A program made the translations under genes and the position numbers. Positions 6,865 through 16,700 of a DNA stretch of 38,176 nt are shown one piece after another (position 1 is the stretch's first letter; the number at the start of each line of letters is the position of its first letter). This DNA is from an uncultured Lachnospiraceae bacterium (GTDB lineage Bacteria; Bacillota; Clostridia; Lachnospirales; Lachnospiraceae), in assembly GCA_900554205.1 (NCBI GenBank), contig USGM01000014.1, positions 1 through 38,176 of the forward strand, written 5' to 3'. A model generated the notes under the pieces. It did not search any database, was not told where the DNA came from, and saw only the letters and a list, made by a program, of their open reading frames with translations.

Positions 6865-9408
6865 ATGCTGACAGTAAAAGCCCCAATTGAATTAAAGTGC
6901 AGTGCCGGTATTGTTCCCTCTTACGAAGGCTTTGTCCATAGAATTACCGGAAATTATGAGATGATGTCAACGACGGTCACGGGGGAGGATCTGCTTCACC
7001 TGGTGACGGAGCCGCCGGAGGTTTTCTTTGCCGAGGGCAGTGTCTCCACGATCATAAATCAGACGAACATCAATCAGAATCAGGAGAATAAGCTGGAGAT
7101 ACTGAACCAGCTGCTCAACCGCATCACGGTAGATTCCGGGCTGCACATGACCTATCAGGATCGCGTCTACATAACGGATATGCTGCAGAAGCTGGGCATT
7201 AAGAATGTGCAGCAGTTCATGCATCAGGTCACACAGCTCAAGGAAGAGACAGAAAACACGACGGAGCTGATCGACCATTACTGGAACCATATGGAGCAGC
7301 TGCAGGAGCTGATACGGAACTATAAGGAGAGCAGGGAAGAGAAGACAGAAAACAGCGAGTACCGGCAGGAGGGGAACATTCTGCATCTGCATCAGGACAT
7401 CATGAACCGTCTGCAGACAGGAAGCATTTACCAGATTATCTCCAACTTTAAACATAACCAGTCGGTCTCGACAGAGTATATCAGTGGGGATGAGCTGCGT
7501 TCCGCAGAATATTACCGGATTACCAGAAATATTCTGCTGAACACGCTGGAAAATGAGGCAAAGGGAGAAAACCTGCCCTTAGAGTACCGGCACGAGAATT
7601 ATTATGAAGAAATTCTTCCCCTTACGGAGGAGATTACAGAGGAGAAAATTACAAACCAGATTGCAGCGGCTGTACTGCTGCAGCTGGCAGATAACATATA
7701 TCAGAACCGGCACGAGAGCATCGACCGGAAGGGGGATTCGTGGTATAACATGTCGAACGCCTTTTACCGTTCGGCTGAGAACACGATGAACCGTCTGCAC
7801 AGAAATTATGTAGAGCAGTATTACCGCAATGACAGGGCGGGGGATTATCTTGTCAATCTGAATGAGAATTACAGACAGGAGCTGGCACTGCTCGACCGCA
7901 TCGTCACGATTCAGGAGACGGTGGATGAGCGGGAGCGGTCGACACCGGGACAGACAACGGTAAAGCTGGAAAACTTACAGCAGTACCAAGAGGAGGAGAA
8001 CTATCAGAACCTGACAGATCACAGGGTCTACCGGGAAGGTGACCGGCATTATCTGAGACAGACGGGCGATACCACAGAGGAACGGAATTACCGGCAGGAT
8101 TTTTCCAACGAGGAATTGTACCTGAACAGGGAGCAGAATTCCTTTGAGGATACAGACATCAATGTCCATCAGGAGCAGCAGGATGTAATACTGGAACAGC
8201 TCGAGGAGTTTCACCGTCACAATGTGGAGAACCGCAACAAATATTATCAGACACTCGAGCAGCTTAAGAAACAGCAGGAGAAGCCGGGAAAGGCGCCCGA
8301 TCTGCAAAGGATGCGGAGAGAAGGGCTTCTGGCGCTGGAGCATCCGCAGGAGATGCTGCAGCAGCTTAAGGAAGAGGGAAGCGTGCAGCAGGAACAGGCG
8401 GCGCGCCTCAGACAGCAGGAGCTTGCGCTTCTGCCGGAGGATACACAGCGCATCTATGAGGTGCTGGAGCAGTATCTGCAGACCCCGGAGAGATACCGGC
8501 AGGCAGAGGTTGCGACAAACCGTGACATCGGAAGGCTGATGCGGGATATAGAGCTCGTAGCGAGAGAGTCCCGTGAGCAGATACAGACAGAGCTGCACAC
8601 CGACAGAAAGATAAACAGCAGCACGGAGACCGTCGAGCGGAGCTGGCTGGAGAGACCGCCTGTGGAGCTGCATTATCAGGAAGAGGCAGGCAGAGATGCC
8701 GCAGAAGCTTCCCCGGAGGGAAGATCCGCAGAACCGGCGGGAACCAGAGAGCTTTTGGAGAGGCAGCTGCGTGAGCAGGAGCTGCTGAATACTCACACCG
8801 ACAGACAGATAAACAGCAGCACGGAGACCGTCGGGCAGAACTGGCTGGAAAGACCTTCCGCAGAACTGTATTACGGCGAAGAGGCGGCAGGTGATGGCGG
8901 AAGAACGGCTCCGCAGGGCAGATCGGCAGACGTGGCAAGGGACCGTGAAATCCTGGAGAGGCAGCTGCGTGAGCAGGAGCTGATCCACAACCGCACGGAC
9001 AGGACGCTTCGGGATATTTCCGAGACGGTGGTTGAGCGGTGGGAGGAAAATTCCCGCAGGGAGCCCGCACAGAGCCGCGTGACCGAGGAGGATAGCCGGG
9101 ACCGGGTAACGCTGGTGCACAAGCAGCAGACGGAAAATGAGATCACCGAAGAGATAATGGAACAGCTGCTGAACCAGAACCGGATCCTCGAGAACCAGAC
9201 AAAGGTGATGGAGGAGGTCACACAGAATTCCAGAACAGTGGAACGCCACGTGACGAACCAGACCACACATGAGGTCACCCAGCAGACGGAAAATCTCACA
9301 GAGATGATCAGCCGCGGCGTGCAGGGAAGGATCGGTGAAATTACGGATCAGGTGTACAACAGGCTGGAGAAGCGTTTGCAGAATGAACGGCGGCGCAGGG
9401 GAATCTAG
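6865..9408 (+). CDS. Large charged coiled-coil protein, tape-measure candidate
   Basis: This 847-residue protein is dominated by Glu, Gln, Arg and Asn with long helical, heptad-like stretches. No enzyme motif, signal peptide or membrane segment is seen. The first ~60 residues look globular (LTVKAPIELKCSAG). A 66-residue tandem repeat runs from residue ~578 to ~735, and the C-terminus is a basic helix. It lies between the tube initiator and the Afp7-like genes, and no other gene in the window has the size and helical content of a tape measure. I infer that role; an alternative is a baseplate cage or scaffold protein. If it is the ruler, about 0.15 nm per residue predicts a sheath near 125 nm. 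Confidence 0.55.
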   Translation: MLTVKAPIELKCSAGIVPSYEGFVHRITGNYEMMSTTVTGEDLLHLVTEPPEVFFAEGSVSTIINQTNINQNQENKLEILNQLLNRITVDSGLHMTYQDRVYITDMLQKLGIKNVQQFMHQVTQLKEETENTTELIDHYWNHMEQLQELIRNYKESREEKTENSEYRQEGNILHLHQDIMNRLQTGSIYQIISNFKHNQSVSTEYISGDELRSAEYYRITRNILLNTLENEAKGENLPLEYRHENYYEEILPLTEEITEEKITNQIAAAVLLQLADNIYQNRHESIDRKGDSWYNMSNAFYRSAENTMNRLHRNYVEQYYRNDRAGDYLVNLNENYRQELALLDRIVTIQETVDERERSTPGQTTVKLENLQQYQEEENYQNLTDHRVYREGDRHYLRQTGDTTEERNYRQDFSNEELYLNREQNSFEDTDINVHQEQQDVILEQLEEFHRHNVENRNKYYQTLEQLKKQQEKPGKAPDLQRMRREGLLALEHPQEMLQQLKEEGSVQQEQAARLRQQELALLPEDTQRIYEVLEQYLQTPERYRQAEVATNRDIGRLMRDIELVARESREQIQTELHTDRKINSSTETVERSWLERPPVELHYQEEAGRDAAEASPEGRSAEPAGTRELLERQLREQELLNTHTDRQINSSTETVGQNWLERPSAELYYGEEAAGDGGRTAPQGRSADVARDREILERQLREQELIHNRTDRTLRDISETVVERWEENSRREPAQSRVTEEDSRDRVTLVHKQQTENEITEEIMEQLLNQNRILENQTKVMEEVTQNSRTVERHVTNQTTHEVTQQTENLTEMISRGVQGRIGEITDQVYNRLEKRLQNERRRRGI
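8596..9060 (+). repeat. 198-bp in-frame tandem repeat in coiled-coil gene
   Basis: Near-identical units start at 8596 and 8794, with a diverged partial third from 8992. The spacing is 198 bp (66 residues). Each unit begins with a (N/H)(R/T)TDR(K/Q)INSSTETV-type motif and ends with 'LLERQLREQELL' or a close variant. The repeat keeps frame and helical phase, so unit loss or gain would alter protein length by 66 residues. Confidence 0.85.
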
Positions 9409-9439
9409 TTAGACATCGCGGAAAGGAGGCGGGACAGGA

Positions 9440-10288
9440 ATGAACTCTATAGCAGAAAATCTTGCGAACAGTGTGATGGGCAATGTGCCGAAGGCAGTGC
9501 TTTGCGTCAGAAATATCAAGACCCTTGAGCAGATTACCTCACAGGACAGCGACGAGGAGAAGCTTCGCAAGAAGCAAGCCAATATGACCGACACTCTCAA
9601 AAAGGCGAATGAATTGCAGAAGTCACTCATGGAGGCGACAGCGGGTGCACTGTCCGGCACACTGTCATCGGAGGACAGGGACAGACTGATGGGGCAGGAT
9701 CAGGCGTATCTTGCCATGGAGGTACAATATAATCCTTCCAGCATCCATATGCAGACGACGGCGGGATCACAGCTGGAATACAGCGGCGGCAATATGGGAA
9801 ATATGTCGAATAACATGATTGTCCAGAATGTAGTGCCCACCTCTACGACTATGAATGTCCAGCTGATCTTTGACGAGGTCAACATCTATGATGCCTTTAT
9901 GGTCAACAACGTGAATTCGCCGGTGGGCGCCGCCACACAGGCAATTAAATATTTTGCAGAGAAAGAGCATTCCGTCCAGCATCAGATCGAGGGAATCCTT
10001 TCCCTGCTGACGATGGATGTGACGAGGCAGGTCGTGTTCTACTGGGCAAAGATGTGTTTCCGTGGCGAACTCACGGCAGTACAGGCACGCTACACCATGT
10101 TCAATAAATCGGGAAACCCGATCCGGGGCGTGGTAAACCTTTCCATAAGACAGGGAGAGCAGGCAGAGTTTTATGAGCCGTCCTATTGGGAGACAGCCTA
10201 TGAGAATCTGTTCAAAAAGGGAAAGGCAAACGGTAAGAGTACCTTTTCAAAGATCACGAACAACAATGTTCTCAACCTGAACCTGTAA
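9440..10288 (+). CDS. Afp7-like CIS tube/baseplate adaptor protein (copy 1)
   Basis: This 282-residue protein contains the CIS tube-protein pattern 'MEVQYNPSSIHMQTTAG', 'TTMNVQLIFDEVN-YDAFM' and 'ARYTMFNKSGNPIRGVVNLSI'. This is the N-terminal domain of Afp7/Pvc7-type proteins, which join the tube to the hub. The C-terminal LysM domain found in Afp7 is not evident, and the protein ends soon after the conserved domain. The first ~85 residues are a helical extension. It has a clear paralogue directly downstream. Ribosome binding site AAAGGAGG lies upstream of ATG 9440. Confidence 0.78.
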   Translation: MNSIAENLANSVMGNVPKAVLCVRNIKTLEQITSQDSDEEKLRKKQANMTDTLKKANELQKSLMEATAGALSGTLSSEDRDRLMGQDQAYLAMEVQYNPSSIHMQTTAGSQLEYSGGNMGNMSNNMIVQNVVPTSTTMNVQLIFDEVNIYDAFMVNNVNSPVGAATQAIKYFAEKEHSVQHQIEGILSLLTMDVTRQVVFYWAKMCFRGELTAVQARYTMFNKSGNPIRGVVNLSIRQGEQAEFYEPSYWETAYENLFKKGKANGKSTFSKITNNNVLNLNL

Positions 10289-10316
10289 AGGCTTTGACAG
10301 CGGAAAAGGGGCAGCT

Positions 10317-11177
10317 ATGGATGCAGTAAATCATACACTTGGAAATATAGAAAAGGCGCAGATCCACATCAGCACCTACAATATGATAGAGGAAAAGAAG
10401 CTTCAGATCAAAGAGAGTGTTCCGGCAAAGGGAACGGCTGGTGCTCTGAGCCGCATTGCGAGTCAGAGCGGACTTGACACCGTCGGATCATCCCAGCTTG
10501 GCAAGCTTGCAAAGGCGGCAACGGGAGCCGCCTTAAACGCGGTGAAGGCAGTCGCTGACCGGATGCAGTCGGGCGTAAAGACCTACACGGTACAGTTTAA
10601 TCCGAGCCAGCTCACCTTGAGCGGATACGGCGGTGGTATGTACCAGAAGACCGACTACGGAACTGCTTCCAGCGACAAGAAGCAGCAGAAAAACATAGGA
10701 ATTTCCTATGAGCCGGCAAAGGTCAGGTTGATGATGAGCGTCACGCTGATCTTCGATCAGGTATCGGTAAAGGATGCTTTTATGGCGGATAAGTTCGCAG
10801 CATCACCGACCAGTGTGGTGACCGGGGTGGCGTCTCTGGTCAAGGAGGCCGTCACAGGGGAGGAATATTCGGTGCAGCCCATCATTGAGGGCTTTATCGG
10901 GATGCTGCGGCAGGAGCGCACACGGTTCATCACCTTCTGCTGGGGCTCGATGCAGTATGAGGGAGTCGTGAACAGCCTGAATACGAGATATACAATGTTC
11001 AATCTGACGGGACAGCCGATCCGGGGTGAGGTAGAGCTCTCCATGATTCTGGTGGACGAGGAGGTCGGACCGACCAATATGGGCGTCTGGAAAAAGCATT
11101 ACGAGGAAGCGTTTGGCGGCGGCAATGTGAGCTATAGAAATAAGACCCAGTATGTGGGCAATATTCTGAATCTATAG
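10317..11177 (+). CDS. Afp7-like CIS tube/baseplate adaptor protein (copy 2)
   Basis: This 286-residue protein is a paralogue of the previous gene. It shares 'YTVQFNPSQLTLSGYGGG', 'VTLIFDQVSVKDAFM' and 'TRYTMFNLTGQPIRGEVELSM'. The tandem pair suggests two consecutive adaptor rings between tube and hub, similar to systems where two small LysM-type adaptors replace one long Afp7. No LysM domain is apparent here either. It is separated by 28 nt from copy 1 and 36 nt from the hub gene. Confidence 0.78.
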   Translation: MDAVNHTLGNIEKAQIHISTYNMIEEKKLQIKESVPAKGTAGALSRIASQSGLDTVGSSQLGKLAKAATGAALNAVKAVADRMQSGVKTYTVQFNPSQLTLSGYGGGMYQKTDYGTASSDKKQQKNIGISYEPAKVRLMMSVTLIFDQVSVKDAFMADKFAASPTSVVTGVASLVKEAVTGEEYSVQPIIEGFIGMLRQERTRFITFCWGSMQYEGVVNSLNTRYTMFNLTGQPIRGEVELSMILVDEEVGPTNMGVWKKHYEEAFGGGNVSYRNKTQYVGNILNL

Positions 11178-11213
11178 GAAAGCAGCTGCTGAAATCAATG
11201 CAGGGGAAAGAGA

Positions 11214-12368
11214 ATGGCAAGCTTTGATTACAAAAATCTCTTAACTGAATACAATAAATTTACCAGTCCGAAGGCAGCCGTGCTGGTCGGCGGAAAGAAT
11301 CTGTCGGAGGATAAGAATCATTTCAGTATCTCCGATGTGGAGATCGAGATGAGCGCAGGCTACGAGGCCGGCATGGCGACGTTCTGGATTCACGACTGCT
11401 ACGACAGCCTGACCTGTACCTTTAAGACAGAGGAGCTGGAGCCCTATATCAGGCTCGGCTCGCAGGTCACAATCTGTCTCGGCTATGATCTCACAGTGCG
11501 CAAGGTGTTCTGCGGTTTTATTGCGAGGGTCAATTTCGACTTCTCGGCAAACGGCGACATTCCCGGTGTGGAGGTCACGGTGATGGATGCGAAGGGCATC
11601 ATGATGGCGAATAACCACTCGCAGCAGCTGAAGGCACAGTATTACTCGGATGCAGTGAAGGAAATCTTCCGGCAGCCGGCATATAACAATCTCCTCCAGA
11701 AGAAGATCATCACGGGCGTTTCTGTGGAGGATACGCCGGATAAGCCGGTGACAGGCGCAGCGGGGGAGAGCAAGGCGAGCGACAAGACCGTGGAGATGGT
11801 CGGCGAGAGCGATTACGAATTTGTGGTGAAGGCGGCAAAGAAGTTTAACTTTGATTTCTTTATCCACGGCGGAGAGGTCTTATTCCGCAAGGCGAAGAAC
11901 AATTCCGAGATCCTGATGGAGCTCACGCCAAAGACCGGGATCAGAGGAATCAACATGGGCTATGACATCACCGGACTGACAGCTGGAATCGAGGTGCGCT
12001 GTCTGGATGTCGGGAAGGGGAAGGTGATCTCCTCCTACAAGAAGAACGGCAACAAGATTTCCCACGGGAATCATGCCAAGGCGCTGCTGGCGAAATCGAA
12101 GAAGGTGTATGTCGATCCCACGACCTCGTCAAAGCTGGATGCCGACAACCGTCTCGACTACCTGATGGAGGATATGACCTACCGCTTCGGAACGCTGGAG
12201 GCGGATGTGATCGGAATACCGGAGCTTGTACCCGGGCGCTTTATCAGAGTTTCGGGCTTCGGCGACAGCCTGTCGAACACCTATTACCTGCAGACCGTGC
12301 GGCATTGCTTTACGGAGCAGGGGTATGTGACAAGAATTATCGGCAAGGCATGCGGATTTGAGGAGTAA
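11214..12368 (+). CDS. Baseplate hub protein (gpD / T4 gp27-like)
   Basis: This 384-residue protein fits the phage late control D/VgrG N-terminal hub family: 'DVEIEMSAGYEAGMATFWIHD', 'GSQVTICLGYDLTVRKVFCGFI', 'VTVMDAKGIMM', then 'SDYEFVVKAAKKFNFDFFIHGGEVLF'. The hub forms the platform linking the hexameric tube to the trimeric spike. Unlike Afp8/VgrG, the OB-fold spike is in a separate downstream gene, so hub and spike are split as in T4 and P2-like phages. Confidence 0.85.
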   Translation: MASFDYKNLLTEYNKFTSPKAAVLVGGKNLSEDKNHFSISDVEIEMSAGYEAGMATFWIHDCYDSLTCTFKTEELEPYIRLGSQVTICLGYDLTVRKVFCGFIARVNFDFSANGDIPGVEVTVMDAKGIMMANNHSQQLKAQYYSDAVKEIFRQPAYNNLLQKKIITGVSVEDTPDKPVTGAAGESKASDKTVEMVGESDYEFVVKAAKKFNFDFFIHGGEVLFRKAKNNSEILMELTPKTGIRGINMGYDITGLTAGIEVRCLDVGKGKVISSYKKNGNKISHGNHAKALLAKSKKVYVDPTTSSKLDADNRLDYLMEDMTYRFGTLEADVIGIPELVPGRFIRVSGFGDSLSNTYYLQTVRHCFTEQGYVTRIIGKACGFEE

Positions 12369-12401
12369 GCCCACATACCGGAGAAGGATGGAGGAAGAAG
12401 C

Positions 12402-13217
12402 GTGGCACTTTTTGATGTGATAGATGAGATAGCGGAAAAACAGGTATTGAAGACAGAGACAGGGGACAACAGGATCTTCGGCATCGTTGTAGGGCAGGTT
12501 GTCAAGAATTACGACAAGGATATGCCCGGGCGTGTCTGTGTCTCGATTTTTACGCGCGACAAGGAGGCGAACGAGCTGAAATGGGCGAGAGTTGCAATGC
12601 CCTCGAGCGGCTCCAAGTGGGGACATTATTTCCTGCCGGAGGTCGGAGACCATGTCCTTGTCTGCTTCGAGCAGGGAAATATTGAAAAGCCCTATGTCAT
12701 AGGCTGTATTCCGAGAGAAAACGACCAGTTTCTGAAGAAGACGGCGGATGAGAATAACCAGTACAAAAAGATCATGACCCGGCATGGGAACACCATCCTG
12801 TTTGAGGACAATAAGGAGGGGGAGGGGGATAAGGATAAGATAAAGATCGAGACCCCGAAATCCACCCACCGCATCGAGCTGGACAATGAGAAGGGGATGA
12901 TGCTGATCTCGGATAAGGACGGCAAGAACAAGATCCAGATCCAGACAGGTGACTCGGGAAAGATGGAGATCTTTGCGGAGAAAAAGCTCACAATCAAGGT
13001 CGGAGATAATATTACGCTGACAATGAACGGCAATAACGGCACGACGGAGCTTGAGACGACAAAGCTGAATGTCAAGGTAAATGGAAATATGAAATATACC
13101 TCCACGGGAGGCGCGACGCTGGAAGGCTCGACCGTCAGCGTGAAGTCAACGTCCTCCATGAATCTGGAGAGCAGCGCAGCGGTGAAGATCAGCGGAACGC
13201 CGATCAGCATCGGATAA
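12402..13217 (+). CDS. Spike protein, baseplate assembly protein V / VgrG C-terminal-like
   Basis: This 271-residue protein starts at GTG 12402. The N-terminal half holds the OB-fold typical of gpV/gp5 (GIVVGQVVKNYDKDMPGRVCV, 'WARVAMPSSGSKWGHYFLPEVGDHVLV', 'YVIGCI'). The C-terminal half shows regular beta-prism strands with alternating polar/hydrophobic residues (KLTIKVGDNITLTMNGN, 'MNLESSAAVKISGTPISI'), as in the trimeric spike needle. It should sit below the hub and carry the PAAR-like tip. No lysozyme domain is inserted. Confidence 0.87.
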   Translation: MALFDVIDEIAEKQVLKTETGDNRIFGIVVGQVVKNYDKDMPGRVCVSIFTRDKEANELKWARVAMPSSGSKWGHYFLPEVGDHVLVCFEQGNIEKPYVIGCIPRENDQFLKKTADENNQYKKIMTRHGNTILFEDNKEGEGDKDKIKIETPKSTHRIELDNEKGMMLISDKDGKNKIQIQTGDSGKMEIFAEKKLTIKVGDNITLTMNGNNGTTELETTKLNVKVNGNMKYTSTGGATLEGSTVSVKSTSSMNLESSAAVKISGTPISIG

Positions 13218-13234
13218 GCAGGGGGGGAGCAGCG

Positions 13235-13696
13235 ATGGAGAACAATGACTTTTTAGGCAAGGGGATGAAATTCCCGCCGCAGATCAATTCCGCTACCGGA
13301 AGATTTGTGACGGTCTCCGATCTGGAGAGCGTCAGGGAATCGGTCTACCTGATACTGATGACGCAGAAATCAGAGCGTTTTCTGAGGCCGGAATTTGGCA
13401 GTGACCTGATGGCATATACTTTTATGGATGTCAACCTGACGAATATCAATATCATGTGCGGAAACATCCGGCGGGAGATACAGAAACAGGAGCCGCGCGT
13501 CAGTGACGTGGAGGTGTCGGCAGACCCGAATATCAAGGACGGCTGTCTGGTTGTCAAGGTGGATTACTATGTGATAGGCAGCAATACGAGAGACAACTTT
13601 GTCTTTCCGTTCTATCTGAACACAGGGGATGAGGATGCCGGGCAGGAGGAATTTGCACCGGAACAGGGTGATACAGAGGAGCAATATGAAGATTGA
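13235..13696 (+). CDS. Baseplate wedge protein gp25 / gpW-like
   Basis: This 153-residue protein has the gp25-like pattern 'VSDLESVRESVYLILMTQKSERFLRPEFGSDL', then 'IRREIQKQEPRVSDVEVSAD'. It includes the conserved Arg-Pro-x-Phe-Gly that contacts the first sheath ring. The ~30-residue acidic C-terminal tail is longer than in minimal gp25. The gene overlaps the next one by 11 nt, which suggests coupled translation of wedge components. Confidence 0.9.
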   Translation: MENNDFLGKGMKFPPQINSATGRFVTVSDLESVRESVYLILMTQKSERFLRPEFGSDLMAYTFMDVNLTNINIMCGNIRREIQKQEPRVSDVEVSADPNIKDGCLVVKVDYYVIGSNTRDNFVFPFYLNTGDEDAGQEEFAPEQGDTEEQYED

Positions 13697-16682
13697 TAAG
13701 AGAACAGCGACGGATATTGAAAACAGAATAGCGGAACTTGCTGCCTCCTATGTGCCGGAGTGGAATTTTGACAGGGAGAACCCCGATATTGGTTCGACGC
13801 TTGCCATTCTGTTTGCGGGACAGATGAAGGACAATATTGACCGGTTTAATCAGGTGCTGGACATCTACCATACGGAGTTTGTCAATATGCTTGACCTGTC
13901 TCTTTTACCGGCGAAGCCGTCCTGCGCGGTGGTGCTGATGGGGCTGATTCAGGATACCATTCCGGGCACGGGTGTCGCAAAGGGGACAAAGCTGCTGGCG
14001 GAAGGTGAGCAGACACAGATCTTTGAGACGGCCCACAACCTGTATGTGACCAATTCCAGGCTGCAGTCCTGCTTTATGACGGAGAAGGAGACGGGAAAGA
14101 TCCTGCCGCTGCTGGGCAGCTTCCGGTGCCCGCAGATTCTGCCGGAGACGGAGACTGCCGAGGAACAGGAGGAGGCGGAGCAGCCTGAACAGCTGAGGCC
14201 GTTTTACCTGTTTGGGGATCGGGAGAAGGGAATGGAGCAGAACGCAGTGATGCTCTACCATCCGACAGTGTTCGAAGCAGTGGGTAACAGGATCTTTATC
14301 AGAATAGAGGGAAATGAGGAGTTTACACAGCAGCTCCTCGCAGGTGACTTCACCTTTCAGTATGTCACGGAGCAGGGGCTTAAGAAGGTGGAAGAACTTG
14401 AGCTTTTGCCGGACGGCAGAACACTTGCCTTCAGAGAGCCGGAGGAGAGCATTGCGGTGCAGCTTGACGGCAAGGACTACGGCATGCTGGCGATCATTGC
14501 CGAGAAGCCGGTGATGGATAATGTTGAAGTCAGGGACATCCGGCTCGCATCTGCCGGAGAGGCACAGACACCGGAGTTCGTGAACAACGGAACCACGGAT
14601 TTTGAGCCGGAGAGCTTCGCACCGTTCGGTGATACGCTCTCTCTGTTCAGCGAGTGCTACATCGGGCATAACCGTTATTTCGGGAAGCCCGGAGCAATGG
14701 TGACACTCAGCTTTGAGGTGGCATATCCGGAGCACAGGGTCTCCCTCATGGCGGTGACGGAAGAGGAAGAACTGAAGATTATCAAGCGTAAGCCCAGAAC
14801 AACCGCGGAGAATAATATTGCGGACTGCTATGCGGAGGAGATTGCCATAGAGTATTTCAACGGCATCGGCTGGAAGAAGTTGCCGTGCAATCAGGAATAC
14901 AGATCGCTTTTCGGAAAAGCAGAGGCGACAAAGTGTACGCTGGAGTTTATCTGTCCGTCGGACTGGCAGGAGATGTCCGTCGGCGGAGATATGGGAAGAT
15001 GTCTGCGCATTCAGCTGTTGAAGTCGGATAACTGTTATATGCGTCCCTGTGTCCACCATTATCCGCAGATCAGCAACATGACGATTGCCTACAGCTACGG
15101 GGAGCGCTTTGTGCGGCCGGAGAGAGTGCGGGCGATCGCCGGTACAAGAGAGCTGGAGCTGTCGGTGAAGATGATGGAGGGAAAGCGTTTCCTGCTTTTC
15201 CAGAGCGGCGAGTACACGGAGGACTATCTGTATCTGGGCTTCGGAAGACCGATGGAGGACGGACCGGTCAGCATGCTGTTCCAGCTGGAGGACGGCGCGC
15301 GGTATGACGCCACGGAGTGCCGGTTTGAGTACAGTACGATCCACGGCTTCCGGCAGATGCGGGTGCTGGATCACACAGCGAATATGTCCCGGTCGGGAAT
15401 CGTCCTGTTCATGCCGCCCTCCGATATGGCGACGGCGACGATCGAGGGGAAGACGGCATACTGGATCAGGCTCAGCAGGACTGAGAAACAGGCTTCGGAC
15501 AGCAATCCGCCGAAGGTGCTGGACATCCGGCTGAACGCGGTCGAGGTCTACAACATTGAGACCAGACAGGAAGAAGAGTACTATATCGACGAGGTTGCCG
15601 CCAATATGGTGTTCGATCTGGGAGTGCCCAACATTCTGGATGTGGAACTCTGGGTGAACGAGACCAACAGACACACCGAGGAGAATATGAACAGACTGTA
15701 CAGGGAGATGCCGGACAGGGTGCGCATCGAGCGCGATATGATCGGCAATATCTCATCCTTCTATGTAAAATGGGAGGAGACGGAGCAGTTCGGAAACGGA
15801 CGGCTGGAGAGAGAGTACATACTTGACAGACTGAACCAGAGAATCCTGTTCGGCGACGGAATCCATTCCGAGATTCCGAGAGTTTTAAATGATGCGGCAT
15901 TTCGCATGGTGATCCGCTGCTGTAACGGACAGCAGGGCAACGTGGAGGCGGGAAGCATCAACGAATCTCTGGAAAACCTGATGTTCATAGATACGATTTA
16001 CAATCCGAAATGCGCTTTCGGCGGCAGCAATATCGAGAGCATCGACAGTGCGCTGAGAAGGGGAGCAAATATTTTGAGCTCTAGAAGACGGCTCGTGTCG
16101 GTGAAGGACTATGAGCGGGAGATCCTGTCCTATTCCGACAATATCGAAAAGATCAGCTGCGTGACGGGAATCGACCGCAATGGGGAGAGGGCGGACAGCA
16201 AGGTGACGTTTGTACTGCTGTTAAAGGATTATAAGTCCGGCTCCTATTCCTTCCACAATGCAGCGGCAAACTTAAAGAAGCATCTGCTGCAGAACTGCGA
16301 GCTGATGATTGCCCCCGAGGAATTATGCCTGACAGAGCCGGTCTTTGTCTCTGTCTCCGTGGATGTATGGGCGGAGATCAGGGATATGGATGACGGCTTC
16401 GAGATACAGAACCGGATGAAGAAATGTCTGGAGGATTATCTGGATGCCGTGAAGAACGGAATTGAATCCGGATGGGACATCGGAGTGCTTCCGAAGAAAT
16501 CCCAGATCCGCATGAAGCTGAATTCGATGAAGGCGAAGGCGGCAGTGAGGAGGATCGCGGTGACGGCGACCTACACGGATGCAACCGGCCCGCACGAGGT
16601 GGACATCGACGACATCGAAGTGACACCGTTCATGGTGACGAGAAGCGGGGAGCACAGAATCCATATCATGCTGTCGGAGTAA
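13686..16682 (+). CDS. Large baseplate J-like wedge protein (Afp11-like)
   Basis: This 998-residue protein starts at ATG 13686, with GAGGAG just upstream, inside the end of the gp25 gene. The N-terminus 'EWNFDRENPDIGSTLAILFAGQ' resembles Afp11/Pvc11 wedge proteins. The C-terminal third carries the baseplate J core: 'LFGDGIHSEIPR', 'CCNGQQGNVEAGSI', 'RRGANILSSRRRLVSVKDYER' and 'VFVSVSVDVWAEI'. This family corresponds to T4 gp6 and forms the wedge that opens when the baseplate triggers. The second J-like gene downstream makes the usual pair. Confidence 0.85.
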   Translation: MKIDKRTATDIENRIAELAASYVPEWNFDRENPDIGSTLAILFAGQMKDNIDRFNQVLDIYHTEFVNMLDLSLLPAKPSCAVVLMGLIQDTIPGTGVAKGTKLLAEGEQTQIFETAHNLYVTNSRLQSCFMTEKETGKILPLLGSFRCPQILPETETAEEQEEAEQPEQLRPFYLFGDREKGMEQNAVMLYHPTVFEAVGNRIFIRIEGNEEFTQQLLAGDFTFQYVTEQGLKKVEELELLPDGRTLAFREPEESIAVQLDGKDYGMLAIIAEKPVMDNVEVRDIRLASAGEAQTPEFVNNGTTDFEPESFAPFGDTLSLFSECYIGHNRYFGKPGAMVTLSFEVAYPEHRVSLMAVTEEEELKIIKRKPRTTAENNIADCYAEEIAIEYFNGIGWKKLPCNQEYRSLFGKAEATKCTLEFICPSDWQEMSVGGDMGRCLRIQLLKSDNCYMRPCVHHYPQISNMTIAYSYGERFVRPERVRAIAGTRELELSVKMMEGKRFLLFQSGEYTEDYLYLGFGRPMEDGPVSMLFQLEDGARYDATECRFEYSTIHGFRQMRVLDHTANMSRSGIVLFMPPSDMATATIEGKTAYWIRLSRTEKQASDSNPPKVLDIRLNAVEVYNIETRQEEEYYIDEVAANMVFDLGVPNILDVELWVNETNRHTEENMNRLYREMPDRVRIERDMIGNISSFYVKWEETEQFGNGRLEREYILDRLNQRILFGDGIHSEIPRVLNDAAFRMVIRCCNGQQGNVEAGSINESLENLMFIDTIYNPKCAFGGSNIESIDSALRRGANILSSRRRLVSVKDYEREILSYSDNIEKISCVTGIDRNGERADSKVTFVLLLKDYKSGSYSFHNAAANLKKHLLQNCELMIAPEELCLTEPVFVSVSVDVWAEIRDMDDGFEIQNRMKKCLEDYLDAVKNGIESGWDIGVLPKKSQIRMKLNSMKAKAAVRRIAVTATYTDATGPHEVDIDDIEVTPFMVTRSGEHRIHIMLSE

Positions 16683-16700
16683 GGGAAGGAGAAGGGAAAA

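Noticed and set aside
7975..9270. Antisense open frame opposite the coiled-coil gene
   Set aside because: It is a Leu-rich complement of CAG/GAG-rich coding sequence, with no start signal.
13905..15674. Long antisense open frame (589 codons) opposite the first J-like wedge gene
   Set aside because: The amino acid composition (His/Leu/Arg-rich) is typical of a shadow frame; the + strand gene is well supported.
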